A DNA stretch of 64,000 bases from Massilia solisilvae (GTDB lineage: Bacteria; Pseudomonadota; Gammaproteobacteria; Burkholderiales; Burkholderiaceae_D). A model generated the notes under the pieces. The model saw only the letters and a program-made list of their open reading frames with translations, ran no database searches and was not told the DNA's origin. The stretch is from the NCBI RefSeq assembly GCF_024753215.1, contig NZ_JANUGV010000003.1:1-64000 (forward strand). Direction: 5' to 3'. Shown here one piece after another: positions 18,155 to 26,253 of this stretch (position 1 is the first letter of the stretch; each line of letters opens with the position of its first letter). A program made the position numbers and the translations under genes.

Positions 18155-19234
18155 TTAGTAGGTGTAGAACATCCGCTGGATCTCTTTGGTGTCGTGCGTC
18201 TTCGTCAGCGCCAGCATCAGCAGGATGCGCGCCTTCTGCGGATTGAGCGTGTCGGACACCACGAAATCGAGCTCGTCGTCGTTCGCCTCGCCGTTGCGCG
18301 CCACGATGCCCTGGCCCACGCGGCTCGAGCGCACGATGATCACGCCTTTCTTGCGCGCCGCCACCAGTGCCGGCTTGGTGCGTGCCGGCAGGCTGCCGTC
18401 GCCGGTGCCGGCGTGGACGATGCCCACGTCACCCTGCGCCACGAACGCATCCACCGCCGTCGTGCCCACGTTCGCATACGAATACGCCACGTCCACCGCC
18501 GGCAGCGCGCTCAGGCTGCCAACGTCGAACTCGGTATCGACCGTATGCTTGCGGGTCGAGGCGCGGTAGAAGTGCGCCTTGCCGCCCACGATGTAGCCCA
18601 GCATGCCCAGCTCGGTCGCCTTGAAGGTGTCCGCAGTCACGGTATTGGTCTTGGTGACGTCACGCGCGCCGTTGATCTGGTCGTTCAGCGCGACCAGCAC
18701 GCCTTTGCCGATCGCGTCAGGGCTGCCGGCCAGCACCACCGCGTTGTACAGGTTGATTGGGCCGTCGGCCGAGATCGCGGTGGACGGGCGCATCGAGCCC
18801 ACCAGCACCACCGGCTTCTTGCTCTTGACGACCAGGTTCAGGAAGTACGCGGTCTCTTCCAGCGTGTCGGTGCCGTGGGTGATGACGATGCCGTCCACGT
18901 TCGGCTGCGCCAGCAGGGCGTTGACGCGCTTGGCCAAGGTGAGCCAGTGCTCGTTGGTCATGCTCTCGCTGGCGATCTGGAACACCTGCTCGCCGCTCAC
19001 GTTGGCCACCTTCGACAGCTCGGGCACCGCCTTGATCAGCGCCTCGACGCCGACCTTGGCGGCGGTGTAGCCAACCGTGGTGGTGCTGGTGGCGCCGGTG
19101 CCTGCGATGGTGCCGCCGGTCGCGAGGATCATCACGTTCGGCAGCTTGGCGTTCTGCGCCTGCGCGTTCAACGACAGCAGGGCCAGGCACGCGAACAGCA
19201 CCCACAGGAAGCGGGCGGTTTTTTGGTACAGCAT
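18155..19234 (-). CDS. ansB: Periplasmic L-asparaginase, type II
   Basis: A 359-residue protein with a signal peptide (to about AQAQ, residue 27). It hydrolyses asparagine to aspartate and ammonia. The two catalytic threonine motifs are seen as ILATGGTIAGTG and ITHGTDTLEETAYFL; VLVGSMRPSTAISADGP is also typical. The start has AAGGAGA 6 bases upstream. It lies downstream of an exported amidohydrolase and a dicarboxylate/amino acid symporter on the same strand, so aspartate made in the periplasm could be taken up by the symporter. The gap of 44 bases to the amidohydrolase suggests cotranscription. Confidence 0.92.
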   Translation of the reverse strand: MLYQKTARFLWVLFACLALLSLNAQAQNAKLPNVMILATGGTIAGTGATSTTTVGYTAAKVGVEALIKAVPELSKVANVSGEQVFQIASESMTNEHWLTLAKRVNALLAQPNVDGIVITHGTDTLEETAYFLNLVVKSKKPVVLVGSMRPSTAISADGPINLYNAVVLAGSPDAIGKGVLVALNDQINGARDVTKTNTVTADTFKATELGMLGYIVGGKAHFYRASTRKHTVDTEFDVGSLSALPAVDVAYSYANVGTTAVDAFVAQGDVGIVHAGTGDGSLPARTKPALVAARKKGVIIVRSSRVGQGIVARNGEANDDELDFVVSDTLNPQKARILLMLALTKTHDTKEIQRMFYTY

Positions 19235-19278
19235 GGGTTTCTCCTTATTTCAGCGGCCGGCCTTGTGGGCCGACCTGG

Positions 19279-20565
19279 TTACGGCTTCTTGTAGACGACG
19301 CCTTCCTTCATCACGAACTTCACGTGCTGCAGCTGCGCGATGTCGCGCAGCGGGTCGCCCGAGACGGCCACGATATCGGCGGCGTAGCCCGGTTCGACCG
19401 TGCCCAGGCGGCCGGACTGGTTCAGCAGCGCGGCGGCGTTGACGGTGCCCGCACGGATCGCGTCGATCGGCGTGAGACCCGCTTCCACCAGGTAGGCAAA
19501 CTCCTTTGCGTTTTCGCCGTGCGGGAACACGCCCGCATCGGTGCCGAACGCAATCTTGACGCCGGCCTTGTAGGCGCGGCCTGCCGTGGCCTGGATCAGC
19601 GGGCCGATCGCGGCCGCCTTCGGCTGCACCAGCGGCGAGTAGTAGCCGGGCAGCTTGGCCTTGTCCGCCACGTAGCGGCCGGCCGAGATGGTGGGCACGT
19701 ACCACGCGCCGGTCTTCTTGAACAGTTCGATGGCCTCGTCGTCGATGTAGGTGCCGTGCTCGATCGAGGTCACGCCGGCGCGCAGCGCGCGCTTGATGCC
19801 TTCGGCGCCGTGCGCGTGCGCGGCCACACGAAAGCCGTAATCCTTGGCCGTTGCAACCACGGCGCGCAGCTCGTCTTCGGTGAACTGGGCGTTTTCGCCG
19901 CTGGTCTCTTCCGAGAGAACGCCGCCGGTCGCCGTGACCTTGATCAGGTCCGCCCCTTCCTTGTAGCGCGCGCGCACGGACTGGCGCGCTTCGTCCGGGC
20001 CCGAGATCACGCCGTCGGCCGGGCCGGGCTGGCCCAGCGCACGCGACAGCCGGTGCGAGTAGTCGTTGGTCGGGTCGCCGTGGCCGCCCAGTGTCGAGAT
20101 GATGGTCCCGGCGGTGAACATGCGGGGGCCGGGCACGTCGCCTTCGGCAATCGCGCGCTTGAGCGAGACGTTCAGGCCATCCTCGCCGCCCACGTCGCGC
20201 ACGGTGGTAAAGCCGGCCAGCAGCGTGCGCTCGGCGTACTTGACCGAGCGATAGGCGGAGTCGGCCGGGTTGGCGCTGATCTCGTCGTGCAGGGCCGCCA
20301 CGCGCGGGCGCGTTTCGTGCGACAGGTGCACGTGCGCGTCGATGAAGCCGGGCAGGCAGGAGTAGCCGGACAAATCGACGTGGCCGGCGCCACCGGCCAT
20401 CGGGCCCACCGACTTGACGCTGCCGTTCTCGATCACGATCGACACCTTCTCGCGCCACGTCCCGCTCTTCACGTCGAGCAGGCGCCCGCAGTCCACGACC
20501 GTCTGCGGCGCGGCTTGCGCGCTTCCCATGGCAAGCAGCACGCTTGCGAGGTACAGCTTCTTCAT
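19279..20565 (-). CDS. Exported amidohydrolase (imidazolonepropionase/prolidase-like)
   Basis: A 428-residue metal-dependent hydrolase with a signal peptide (MKKLYLASVLLAMGSAQA). Metal-ligand motifs of the amidohydrolase fold are present: GFIDAHVHLS near residue 75, Lys in GADLIKVTATGG, HAHG near 250, SIEHGTYID near 270 and a late FGTDAG. Relatives are annotated as Xaa-Pro dipeptidases or organophosphate acid hydrolases that cleave small peptides. Being upstream of asparaginase II, it may supply free amino acids in the periplasm. It lies downstream of the symporter terminator, so it probably has its own promoter. Confidence 0.85.
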   Translation of the reverse strand: MKKLYLASVLLAMGSAQAAPQTVVDCGRLLDVKSGTWREKVSIVIENGSVKSVGPMAGGAGHVDLSGYSCLPGFIDAHVHLSHETRPRVAALHDEISANPADSAYRSVKYAERTLLAGFTTVRDVGGEDGLNVSLKRAIAEGDVPGPRMFTAGTIISTLGGHGDPTNDYSHRLSRALGQPGPADGVISGPDEARQSVRARYKEGADLIKVTATGGVLSEETSGENAQFTEDELRAVVATAKDYGFRVAAHAHGAEGIKRALRAGVTSIEHGTYIDDEAIELFKKTGAWYVPTISAGRYVADKAKLPGYYSPLVQPKAAAIGPLIQATAGRAYKAGVKIAFGTDAGVFPHGENAKEFAYLVEAGLTPIDAIRAGTVNAAALLNQSGRLGTVEPGYAADIVAVSGDPLRDIAQLQHVKFVMKEGVVYKKP

Positions 20566-20597
20566 GCGAATCTCCTTTTATCGTTTTTGTAATAGCG

Positions 20598-20629
20598 AAA
20601 AAAAGGCCTCCCATCGCTGGAAGGCCTTC
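20598..20629 (-). terminator. Rho-independent terminator of the symporter gene
   Basis: Read on the minus strand: AAGGCCTTCC, a short loop, then GGGAGGCCTTTTTTT. It lies between the symporter stop and the amidohydrolase start and should separate the two transcripts. Confidence 0.85.
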
Positions 20630-20653
20630 GTGTACTTCAGTGACAGCCGCCCT

Positions 20654-21940
20654 TTAGCGCAGCGGGGCCGTAGCGATGTCCTTGTTGGCGGCCACGCCGT
20701 CGGTCAGCTCGCCTTCCCACTTGGCGACCACCGCGGTGGCGATGCCGTTGCCGATCACGTTGGTGGCCGAACGCGCCATGTCGAGGAAGTGGTCGATGCC
20801 GAGCAGGAGCACCAGGCCGGCTTCGGGGATGTGGAACTGGCCCAGCGTCGCGGCGATCACCACCAGCGATGCGCGCGGCACGCCGGCCATGCCTTTCGAG
20901 GTCAACATCAGCACCAGCATCATCACCAGCTGGTCGCCGAACGGAATGTGGATCCCATAGGCCTGGGCGATGAACACGGTCGCAAAGGTGCAGTACATCA
21001 TCGAGCCGTCGAGGTTGAACGAGTAACCGATCGGCAGCACGAACGCGGCCAGGCGGTTCTTCACGCCCCAGCGCTCCAGGCCCTCCAGGGTTTTCGGGAA
21101 CGCCGCTTCCGACGACGCGCACGAGAACGCGATCAGGGTCGGCTCGCGCAGCTCGGCCAGCAGCTTGAGGATGCGCGGGCCGACGAACAGGATGCCGGCC
21201 AGCGTCAGCAGCACCCACAGCAGCCCAATGCCGAGGTAGAACTCGCCCATGAATACGCCGTAGGTCGACAGCACCTTGACGCCGCTCTTGGCGATCACGC
21301 CGGCCACCGCCGCAAACACGGCCACCGGCGCGAAGTTCATCACGTAGCCCGTCACCTTGAGCATCACGTGGGCCACGCCGTCGACCGCTTCGATCAGCGC
21401 ATTGGCGCGCGCGCCCACCGCGGCGGCGCCGGTGCCGAAGAAGATCGAGAAGATCACGATCTGCAGGATCTCGTTCTTGGCCATGCCGTCCACGATCGAG
21501 GCGGGCACCAGGTGGGTGACGAATTCCTTGAGCGTGAGGCCGGACGCCGAAATGCCCGACGAGGCGGTTGTCGCCGGGAGCACGTCGGCGGCCTGCTGCG
21601 CGGCCAGATGCAGCGCGTCGCCCGGGCGGAAGATGTTCACCAGGATCAGGCCCAGCGTGAGCGAGATGATCGAGGCGATGATGAACCAGCCCAGCGCCTT
21701 CACGCCGATGCGGCCGACCTCCTTGGCGTCGCCCATTTTGGCGATGCCGACCACCAGCGTGGAGAACACCAGCGGCGCGATGATCATCTTGATCAGGCGG
21801 AGGAACAGGGTGGTCACCAGCGACATCGTGTCGGCAAAGCCGTTCGGGTTTGCGACAGTGGTATTGACGACGTAGCCGACGGCGATACCGAGGACGAGGC
21901 CGACGAGGATGTAGGTGGTCAGGCGGTTTCGATTATTCAT
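20654..21940 (-). CDS. Dicarboxylate/amino acid:cation symporter (DAACS family)
   Basis: An inner-membrane symporter of 428 residues that imports glutamate, aspartate or C4-dicarboxylates with Na+ or H+. The serine-rich re-entrant loop SCASSEAAFPKT and the motif LPIGYSFNLDGSMMY are visible, and the C-terminal NVIGNGIATAVVAKWEGEL is typical. The start at 21940 has AGGAAG upstream. SSEAAFP fits glutamate/aspartate carriers better than the STESVLP of the second symporter at 27696. It is divergent from the ABC ATPase and ends at a terminator. Confidence 0.9.
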   Translation of the reverse strand: MNNRNRLTTYILVGLVLGIAVGYVVNTTVANPNGFADTMSLVTTLFLRLIKMIIAPLVFSTLVVGIAKMGDAKEVGRIGVKALGWFIIASIISLTLGLILVNIFRPGDALHLAAQQAADVLPATTASSGISASGLTLKEFVTHLVPASIVDGMAKNEILQIVIFSIFFGTGAAAVGARANALIEAVDGVAHVMLKVTGYVMNFAPVAVFAAVAGVIAKSGVKVLSTYGVFMGEFYLGIGLLWVLLTLAGILFVGPRILKLLAELREPTLIAFSCASSEAAFPKTLEGLERWGVKNRLAAFVLPIGYSFNLDGSMMYCTFATVFIAQAYGIHIPFGDQLVMMLVLMLTSKGMAGVPRASLVVIAATLGQFHIPEAGLVLLLGIDHFLDMARSATNVIGNGIATAVVAKWEGELTDGVAANKDIATAPLR

Positions 21941-22167
21941 ATGCTGCTTCCTGTAAGAGCCGGCCGATGGTGTCTCCACTGCCGGGTTTTCGTCCTGCAC
22001 CGCTCGTTTATCGTGCAAAATAGCAGTGTTTTTATCAGCGAGTTGCCAGTTTTAGTTCTGATTGTATTGGCAAGTTCCGCAGTATCCTTGGCGCAGATGG
22101 TGCTGTCAAGCATGCCCCGAGGGTGTGCGACAACAGTGCGCGTGCGCTTTCCCGTAGATGGAAAAAC

Positions 22168-22893
22168 ATGATCGAAATTGACGGTGTGAGCAAGTGGTTC
22201 GGCGCTTTTCAGGTGCTCAGCGAGTGCAGCACCCGCGTCGAGCGCGGCGACGTGGTGGTGGTGTGCGGTCCGTCCGGCTCCGGCAAGTCCACGCTCATCA
22301 AGACCGTCAACGGGCTCGAGCCGTTCCAGCAGGGTTCGGTGCGGGTGGACGGCATTGCGGTCGGCGACCCGAAGACCGACCTGCCCAGGCTGCGCGCCAA
22401 GATCGGCATGGTGTTCCAGAACTTCGAGCTGTTCCCGCACCTGTCGGTGCGCGAGAACCTGACGCTGGCCCAGGTGAAGGTGCTGGGCCGGAGCATGGAT
22501 GAAGCGACCGCCAGCGGACTCAAATACCTTGACCGCGTGGGCTTGCTCAAGCATCAGGACAAATACCCGAGCCAGCTCTCCGGCGGCCAGCAGCAGCGCG
22601 TGGCGATCGCGCGCGCGCTGGCGATGGATCCGATCGCCATGCTGTTCGACGAGCCGACATCGGCGCTTGACCCGGAAATGATCAACGAGGTGCTCGATGT
22701 GATGGTGGGCCTGGCGCAGGAAGGCATGACCATGATGGTGGTGACGCACGAGATGGGCTTTGCGCGCAAGGTCGCAGACCGGATCGTGTTCATGGACCAC
22801 GGGCGCATCGTGGAAGACACGCCCAAGGAAGAATTCTTCAGCGCCCCGCGGTCGGAACGCGCGCGGGACTTCCTGGCGCGGATCATTCACTAA
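22168..22893 (+). CDS. Amino-acid-type ABC transporter ATPase, orphan
   Basis: A 241-residue ATPase of the polar amino acid uptake family (GlnQ/GltL/ArtP type). Walker A is CGPSGSGKST near residue 33, signature LSGGQQQR near 135, Walker B MLFDEPTSALDPE and a switch His in VVTHEMGFA. Normally such a gene is next to permease and binding-protein genes, but none is present here. It must pair with components encoded elsewhere, or be a leftover. The start ATG at 22168 has only a weak ribosome site (GGAAAA). It is convergent with the GntR gene. Confidence 0.85.
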   Translation: MIEIDGVSKWFGAFQVLSECSTRVERGDVVVVCGPSGSGKSTLIKTVNGLEPFQQGSVRVDGIAVGDPKTDLPRLRAKIGMVFQNFELFPHLSVRENLTLAQVKVLGRSMDEATASGLKYLDRVGLLKHQDKYPSQLSGGQQQRVAIARALAMDPIAMLFDEPTSALDPEMINEVLDVMVGLAQEGMTMMVVTHEMGFARKVADRIVFMDHGRIVEDTPKEEFFSAPRSERARDFLARIIH

Positions 22894-22901
22894 CAGATAC
22901 C

Positions 22902-22929
22902 CGTCGTTCCGGCGAACGCCGGGACGACG
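22902..22929. repeat. Short family 1 hairpin
   Basis: CGTCGTTCCGGCGAACGCCG continuing to GGACGACG forms a single hairpin. It looks like a collapsed version of the family 1 element in which left and right ends are joined. It lies between the convergent ABC ATPase and GntR genes and may end transcription from both. Confidence 0.75.
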
Positions 22930-22946
22930 GTGCACAGGTTGTCGGG

Positions 22947-23702
22947 TTATTCGCTGGCTTGCCCGCGCTCGCCGGCGAAGTATTCGTGATCGGTGGTCAG
23001 CACCCACGAGTGCCGCAGCTCGACCACCTCGTCGCGGAACGAGAGCGCGCGGCGCACGATGTGCAGGAGCGGCGTGCCCTGGTCGAGCGACAGCAGGTTG
23101 GCCACCTCGGCGTTGGCGCCTTCCGCGTCGAGCCGCTCCTCGGTGCGCAGCACGGCCACGCCAAAGCTGTCCTGGTAGAGCTGGTACAAGGTGGTGCGGC
23201 GCTCGCGCAGCTGAAATTCGGTCAGGCCCGGGAAGAAGCGCTCGGGCAGCACGATCTGGTCCACGATCACCGGCCGTCCCGAAAGGCTCAGGCGGTTCAC
23301 GATGCGCAGCACTTTGGAGCCCTTGCCGATGCCGAGCCGGCGCGCGCTGTCCGCGTCCGCCTTTTCCCGGGACAGGCTGATGAACTCGACCTTCGGATAT
23401 TCCTTCTGTCCGGTCTTGGGGCAGATGTGGAAGAATCCGAACATGTAGCGGTCCTGGCTGTGCGAGGCGACGAAGGTGCCGCGCCCCTGGTGCCGGATCA
23501 GGATGTTCTCGGCGGTGAGTTCGTCCACCGCCTTGCGCAAGGTGCCCACCGAGACGCCGTAGCGCTCGCACAGGCGTTTTTCGGCCGGGATCATGTCGCC
23601 GGCCTTCCATTCGCCGTCGCGCAGGGACTCCATCAGCTTGTGCTTGACTTCGCGGTACAAGGGCAGGCCCAGGGCGACGTCCGAACGAAAAAGTTGTTGC
23701 AT
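22947..23702 (-). CDS. GntR/HutC-family regulator with UTRA domain, candidate regulator of the sulfonate genes
   Basis: A 251-residue repressor-type protein. The N-terminal winged helix occupies about residues 10-78 (MIPAEKRLCERYGVSVGTLR is the recognition region) and the UTRA ligand-binding domain 95-245. An extended -10 (TGCTATGAT, minus strand, 23742-23750) lies upstream. Further up, a sequence at 23773-23800 resembles the operator region of suyAB and of the ABC importer. I infer that it senses a sulfonate intermediate and controls those genes and itself. Direct evidence is only the shared site; the LysR genes could bind it instead. Confidence 0.75.
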   Translation of the reverse strand: MQQLFRSDVALGLPLYREVKHKLMESLRDGEWKAGDMIPAEKRLCERYGVSVGTLRKAVDELTAENILIRHQGRGTFVASHSQDRYMFGFFHICPKTGQKEYPKVEFISLSREKADADSARRLGIGKGSKVLRIVNRLSLSGRPVIVDQIVLPERFFPGLTEFQLRERRTTLYQLYQDSFGVAVLRTEERLDAEGANAEVANLLSLDQGTPLLHIVRRALSFRDEVVELRHSWVLTTDHEYFAGERGQASE

Positions 23703-23741
23703 GAGATGTTTGCCGGCAGGTAGATAAGGTCAGTTGACCGC

Positions 23742-23750
23742 ATCATAGCA
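23742..23750 (-). promoter_or_regulatory. Extended -10 box of the GntR gene
   Basis: On the minus strand the sequence TGCTATGAT is an extended -10 element, about 40 bases before the GntR start. No good -35 is visible, as is common for extended -10 promoters. Confidence 0.5.
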
Positions 23751-23772
23751 AATACAAGCCCGTTCGGGGGTT

Positions 23773-23800
23773 AATTCATGCAGATCACCTAGTTGAATTT
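23773..23800. promoter_or_regulatory. Candidate operator upstream of the GntR gene
   Basis: Reads AATTCATGCAGATCACC followed by TAGTTGAATTT. The last 12 bases (CTAGTTGAATTT) are identical to the site before the ABC importer operon, and the half sites TCAT and ATCA match the near-palindrome before suyAB. No -10 follows on the plus strand, so its use is probably autoregulation of the GntR gene. Confidence 0.5.
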
Positions 23801-23830
23801 GCGCGCACTGTGGGCCGGCGCACACAAGCG

Positions 23831-24709
23831 CTACGCCTGGCAGAACGCCAGCAGGCTCTGGACGGCTTCGGTCCGGTACTTCTGCCTGTGCAGCAGGATG
23901 TGGAACGAGCGCGTGAGCGTGAGGAAGGGCGTGTCGAGCATGACCAGGTTGCCGCGCTCGATCGCCCCCTGCAGCGCGAGCTTGGGCAGGCAGGAGATAC
24001 CGATCCCGGCCTCCACCGCGCGCTTGATCGCTTCGCTGCCGCCCAGGTCCATGGCCAGCTTGATGTCGCCGAGCTGGCTGGTCAAGAGCTGTTCGACCAC
24101 CTCGCGCGTGCCCGAGCCGCGCTCGCGCAGGATCCACCCGGCTTCGCGCAGCGCCTCGGGCGTGGCGGCGCCGGGCCGGGCGAGCGGGCTGTCCGGGCGC
24201 GCGCAGATCGCCAGCTCGTCGGCGCGCCAGAAGATGGCCTCGATGTCGGCATCCATGCACGGCCCTTCGACGAAGCCGACGTCCACCTCGAACGCGAGCA
24301 CCTTCTGCATCACGTGCCGCGTGTTGCCCACGTCGAGCTCGATCCGGCTGCCAGGGCGCTGTTCGCGAAAGCGCCCGATCAGCTGCGGCAGCAGGTAGTT
24401 GCCGATGGTGGAGCTGGCGGCCAGCCGCAGGTCCACCGCGCGGCCGTCCTTGCGGAACAACTGCTCCATCTCGTGCGCACGTTCGATCATCTCCACCGCC
24501 TGCGCGTAGAGCGCGCGGCCGTCGTCGTTGAGCGAAAGGCGCTTGCCGACACGGTCGAACAGGCGGGTGCCGAGCTGGCTTTCGAAATCGGCCAGCGCCA
24601 TGCTTGCCGCCGATTGCGTCATGCCGATCGCGGCCGCGGCCTGGGTCACGCTGCCCTTTTGCGCGGTGGCGACGAACACTTCGATCTGCCTGAGAGTGGT
24701 GCGCAGCAT
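23831..24709 (-). CDS. LysR-family regulator, divergent from the YeiH exporter
   Basis: A 292-residue LysR protein: the winged helix is at residues 1-65 (RQIEVFVATAQKGSVTQAAAA) and the periplasmic-binding-like effector domain follows. LysR genes usually control the divergent neighbour, here the YeiH/TauZ-type exporter, and resemble YeiE/CysB-like regulators in that setting. The 105-base AT-rich intergenic region has a palindrome TGATTAATCA at 24729-24738 that could be its operator. The effector may be sulfite or another sulfur compound; that is inferred from context only. Confidence 0.85.
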   Translation of the reverse strand: MLRTTLRQIEVFVATAQKGSVTQAAAAIGMTQSAASMALADFESQLGTRLFDRVGKRLSLNDDGRALYAQAVEMIERAHEMEQLFRKDGRAVDLRLAASSTIGNYLLPQLIGRFREQRPGSRIELDVGNTRHVMQKVLAFEVDVGFVEGPCMDADIEAIFWRADELAICARPDSPLARPGAATPEALREAGWILRERGSGTREVVEQLLTSQLGDIKLAMDLGGSEAIKRAVEAGIGISCLPKLALQGAIERGNLVMLDTPFLTLTRSFHILLHRQKYRTEAVQSLLAFCQA

Positions 24710-24728
24710 CCTCTATATCACTTATGCT

Positions 24729-24738
24729 GATTAATCAT
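24729..24738. promoter_or_regulatory. Palindrome in the lysR/yeiH intergenic region
   Basis: TGATTAATCA is a perfect 10-base palindrome within a very AT-rich stretch between the divergent lysR and exporter genes. It lies about where an autoregulatory LysR site would be expected. Nothing but position and symmetry supports this. Confidence 0.35.
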
Positions 24739-24814
24739 ATCAATATTACTCGTTTTTATAATAAAAGGCAGCGGCGTACTGTTGGTGCTCGGTTTCATCA
24801 CGGAGAGCACAACA

Positions 24815-25837
24815 ATGACAACTTCGCCCATTCGTCCCGCCCCGTTCGCCCTCGGGCTGGCGCTGGCTGGCGCCATTGCCGCCGCCAGCATCTGGGGCGC
24901 CGCTCTGGCGGCCGTGCAGCATCTTGGCATTTCGGCACTCACGCTGGCGATCGTGATCGGCATTGCACTGGGCAACACGGTGTTCCCGCGCGTGGCGCCG
25001 TTCAGCGCGGACGGCGTGGAGTTCGCCAAGGCCAAACTGCTGCGCCTGGGGATCATCCTGTACGGCTTTCGCATCACCTTCCAGGAGATCGGGCACATCG
25101 GCTGGGCCGGCATCCTGATCGACTTGTTGATCATCGCTACCACCTTCACGCTGGCGGTGCAGCTGGGCACCCGCGTGTTCGGGCTGGACAAGCAGACCGC
25201 CATGCTGATCGGCGCCGGCAGCTCGATCTGCGGCGCGGCAGCCGTGATGGCGACCGAGCCGGTGGTGCGCGGCCAGGCGCACAAGGTGTCGGTGGCGGTG
25301 GCCACGGTGGTTATCTTCGGCACGCTGGGCATGTTCGTGTATCCGCTGCTGTACCCGTACCTGGGCCTGTCCGAGACTGCGTACGGCCTGTATGCCGGTT
25401 CCACCATCCACGAGGTGGCGCAGGTCGTGGTAGCAGGGCGCTCGGTGAGCGAGCAGGCGGCCTCGTTCGCCGTGATCGAAAAAATGCTGCGGGTGATGAT
25501 GCTGGCCCCGTTCCTGGTCATCCTGAGCAGCCGCATCGGCAACGAAGGCGGCACCGGCGCGGCCAAGCGCAAGATCACGGTTCCCTGGTTTGCGGTGCTG
25601 TTCATCGTGGCCGCCGGCGTGAACTCGCTGCACCTGCTGCCGGCCGGGCTGGTGGCCGCCATCCTGCAGGTCGATACCGTGCTGCTGGCGATGGCGATGG
25701 CCGCGCTGGGCCTGCGTACCCATGTGGGCGCGGTGCAGCAAGCGGGCGCCAAGCCAATCCTGTTGGCAAGTATCCTGTTCCTGTTCCTGATGACCGGCGG
25801 GTATGTGATCAATCGCTTCATTACCGCCTTTGTTTAA
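24815..25837 (+). CDS. Putative sulfate/sulfite exporter, YeiH family (TauZ/SuyZ type)
   Basis: An inner-membrane protein of 341 residues with about ten hydrophobic segments. Typical motifs are GIALGNTVFPRVAP, LLRLGIILYGFRITFQEI, LIGAGSSICGAAAVMATEPVV and GSTIHEVAQVV. This family (YeiH, COG2855) includes the proteins called TauZ and SuyZ that accompany taurine and sulfolactate degradation genes as predicted sulfate exporters. The start at 24815 has GGAGAG upstream. suyAB follows 99 bases after its stop, so it probably exports the sulfite or sulfate released by the lyase. Confidence 0.87.
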   Translation: MTTSPIRPAPFALGLALAGAIAAASIWGAALAAVQHLGISALTLAIVIGIALGNTVFPRVAPFSADGVEFAKAKLLRLGIILYGFRITFQEIGHIGWAGILIDLLIIATTFTLAVQLGTRVFGLDKQTAMLIGAGSSICGAAAVMATEPVVRGQAHKVSVAVATVVIFGTLGMFVYPLLYPYLGLSETAYGLYAGSTIHEVAQVVVAGRSVSEQAASFAVIEKMLRVMMLAPFLVILSSRIGNEGGTGAAKRKITVPWFAVLFIVAAGVNSLHLLPAGLVAAILQVDTVLLAMAMAALGLRTHVGAVQQAGAKPILLASILFLFLMTGGYVINRFITAFV

Positions 25838-25844
25838 GCACGAA

Positions 25845-25892
25845 ATCATATAGATGATATGGTTGACAGTCTGCGAAACGCTGCGCTAGGAT
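25845..25892 (+). promoter_or_regulatory. Promoter and candidate operator of suyAB copy 1
   Basis: The near-palindrome ATCATATAGATGAT (25845-25858) is followed after 4 bases by -35 TTGACA (25863-25868). An 18-base spacer leads to the -10 TAGGAT (25887-25892). The gene starts 44 bases further on. The same arrangement of palindrome plus -35 is found before suyAB copy 2 and before the ABC importer, so a shared regulator is likely. Confidence 0.75.
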
Positions 25893-25936
25893 GGTCTTGA
25901 GCCAGTCGTGTTGGACCTGAAAACGAGGAGACAAAA

Positions 25937-26218
25937 ATGATTCACTTTGTGGTGCACGAAGATGGGGATTCCGTGGGGACCGTGGTGGTCGAGGGCGTCA
26001 CTGCCGGCTCGCCGCTGAACGGCTGGGTGATGGAGCCGGACCACGTGATCGAGATGCGAACCGTGAGCGATATCCCGATCGGTCACAAGATCGCGCTCAA
26101 GGACCTGCAGCCGGGCGACACCGTCATCAAGTACGGCGTGGACATTGGCAAGGTGGTCGCGCCGATCAAGGCCGGCGAACACCTGCACGTTCATAACGTC
26201 AAGACCAAGCGCTGGTAA
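25937..26218 (+). CDS. suyA: Sulfolactate sulfo-lyase small (alpha) subunit, copy 1
   Basis: A 93-residue SAF-domain protein corresponding to the N-terminal part of altronate dehydratase (UxaA) as a separate subunit. It pairs with the large subunit encoded 35 bases downstream to cleave (R)-3-sulfolactate to pyruvate and sulfite in the cytosol. Motifs are [27 protein letters not shown] and the C-terminal [22 protein letters not shown] provides the ribosome site. The UxaA fold alone would also fit a sugar-acid dehydratase; the neighbours (slcC, comC, tauE, YeiH exporter) argue for sulfolactate. Copy 2 is about 85% identical by eye. Confidence 0.8.
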   Translation: MIHFVVHEDGDSVGTVVVEGVTAGSPLNGWVMEPDHVIEMRTVSDIPIGHKIALKDLQPGDTVIKYGVDIGKVVAPIKAGEHLHVHNVKTKRW

Positions 26219-26253
26219 GCCGCCGGTCCCACAAAAGCATCAAGGAGACAGAC

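Noticed and set aside
23793..23821. Plus-strand promoter from TTGAAT at 23793
   Set aside because: No -10 follows at 16-19 bases (sequence is GC-rich) and no plus-strand gene lies downstream; it would only give antisense RNA to the LysR gene.
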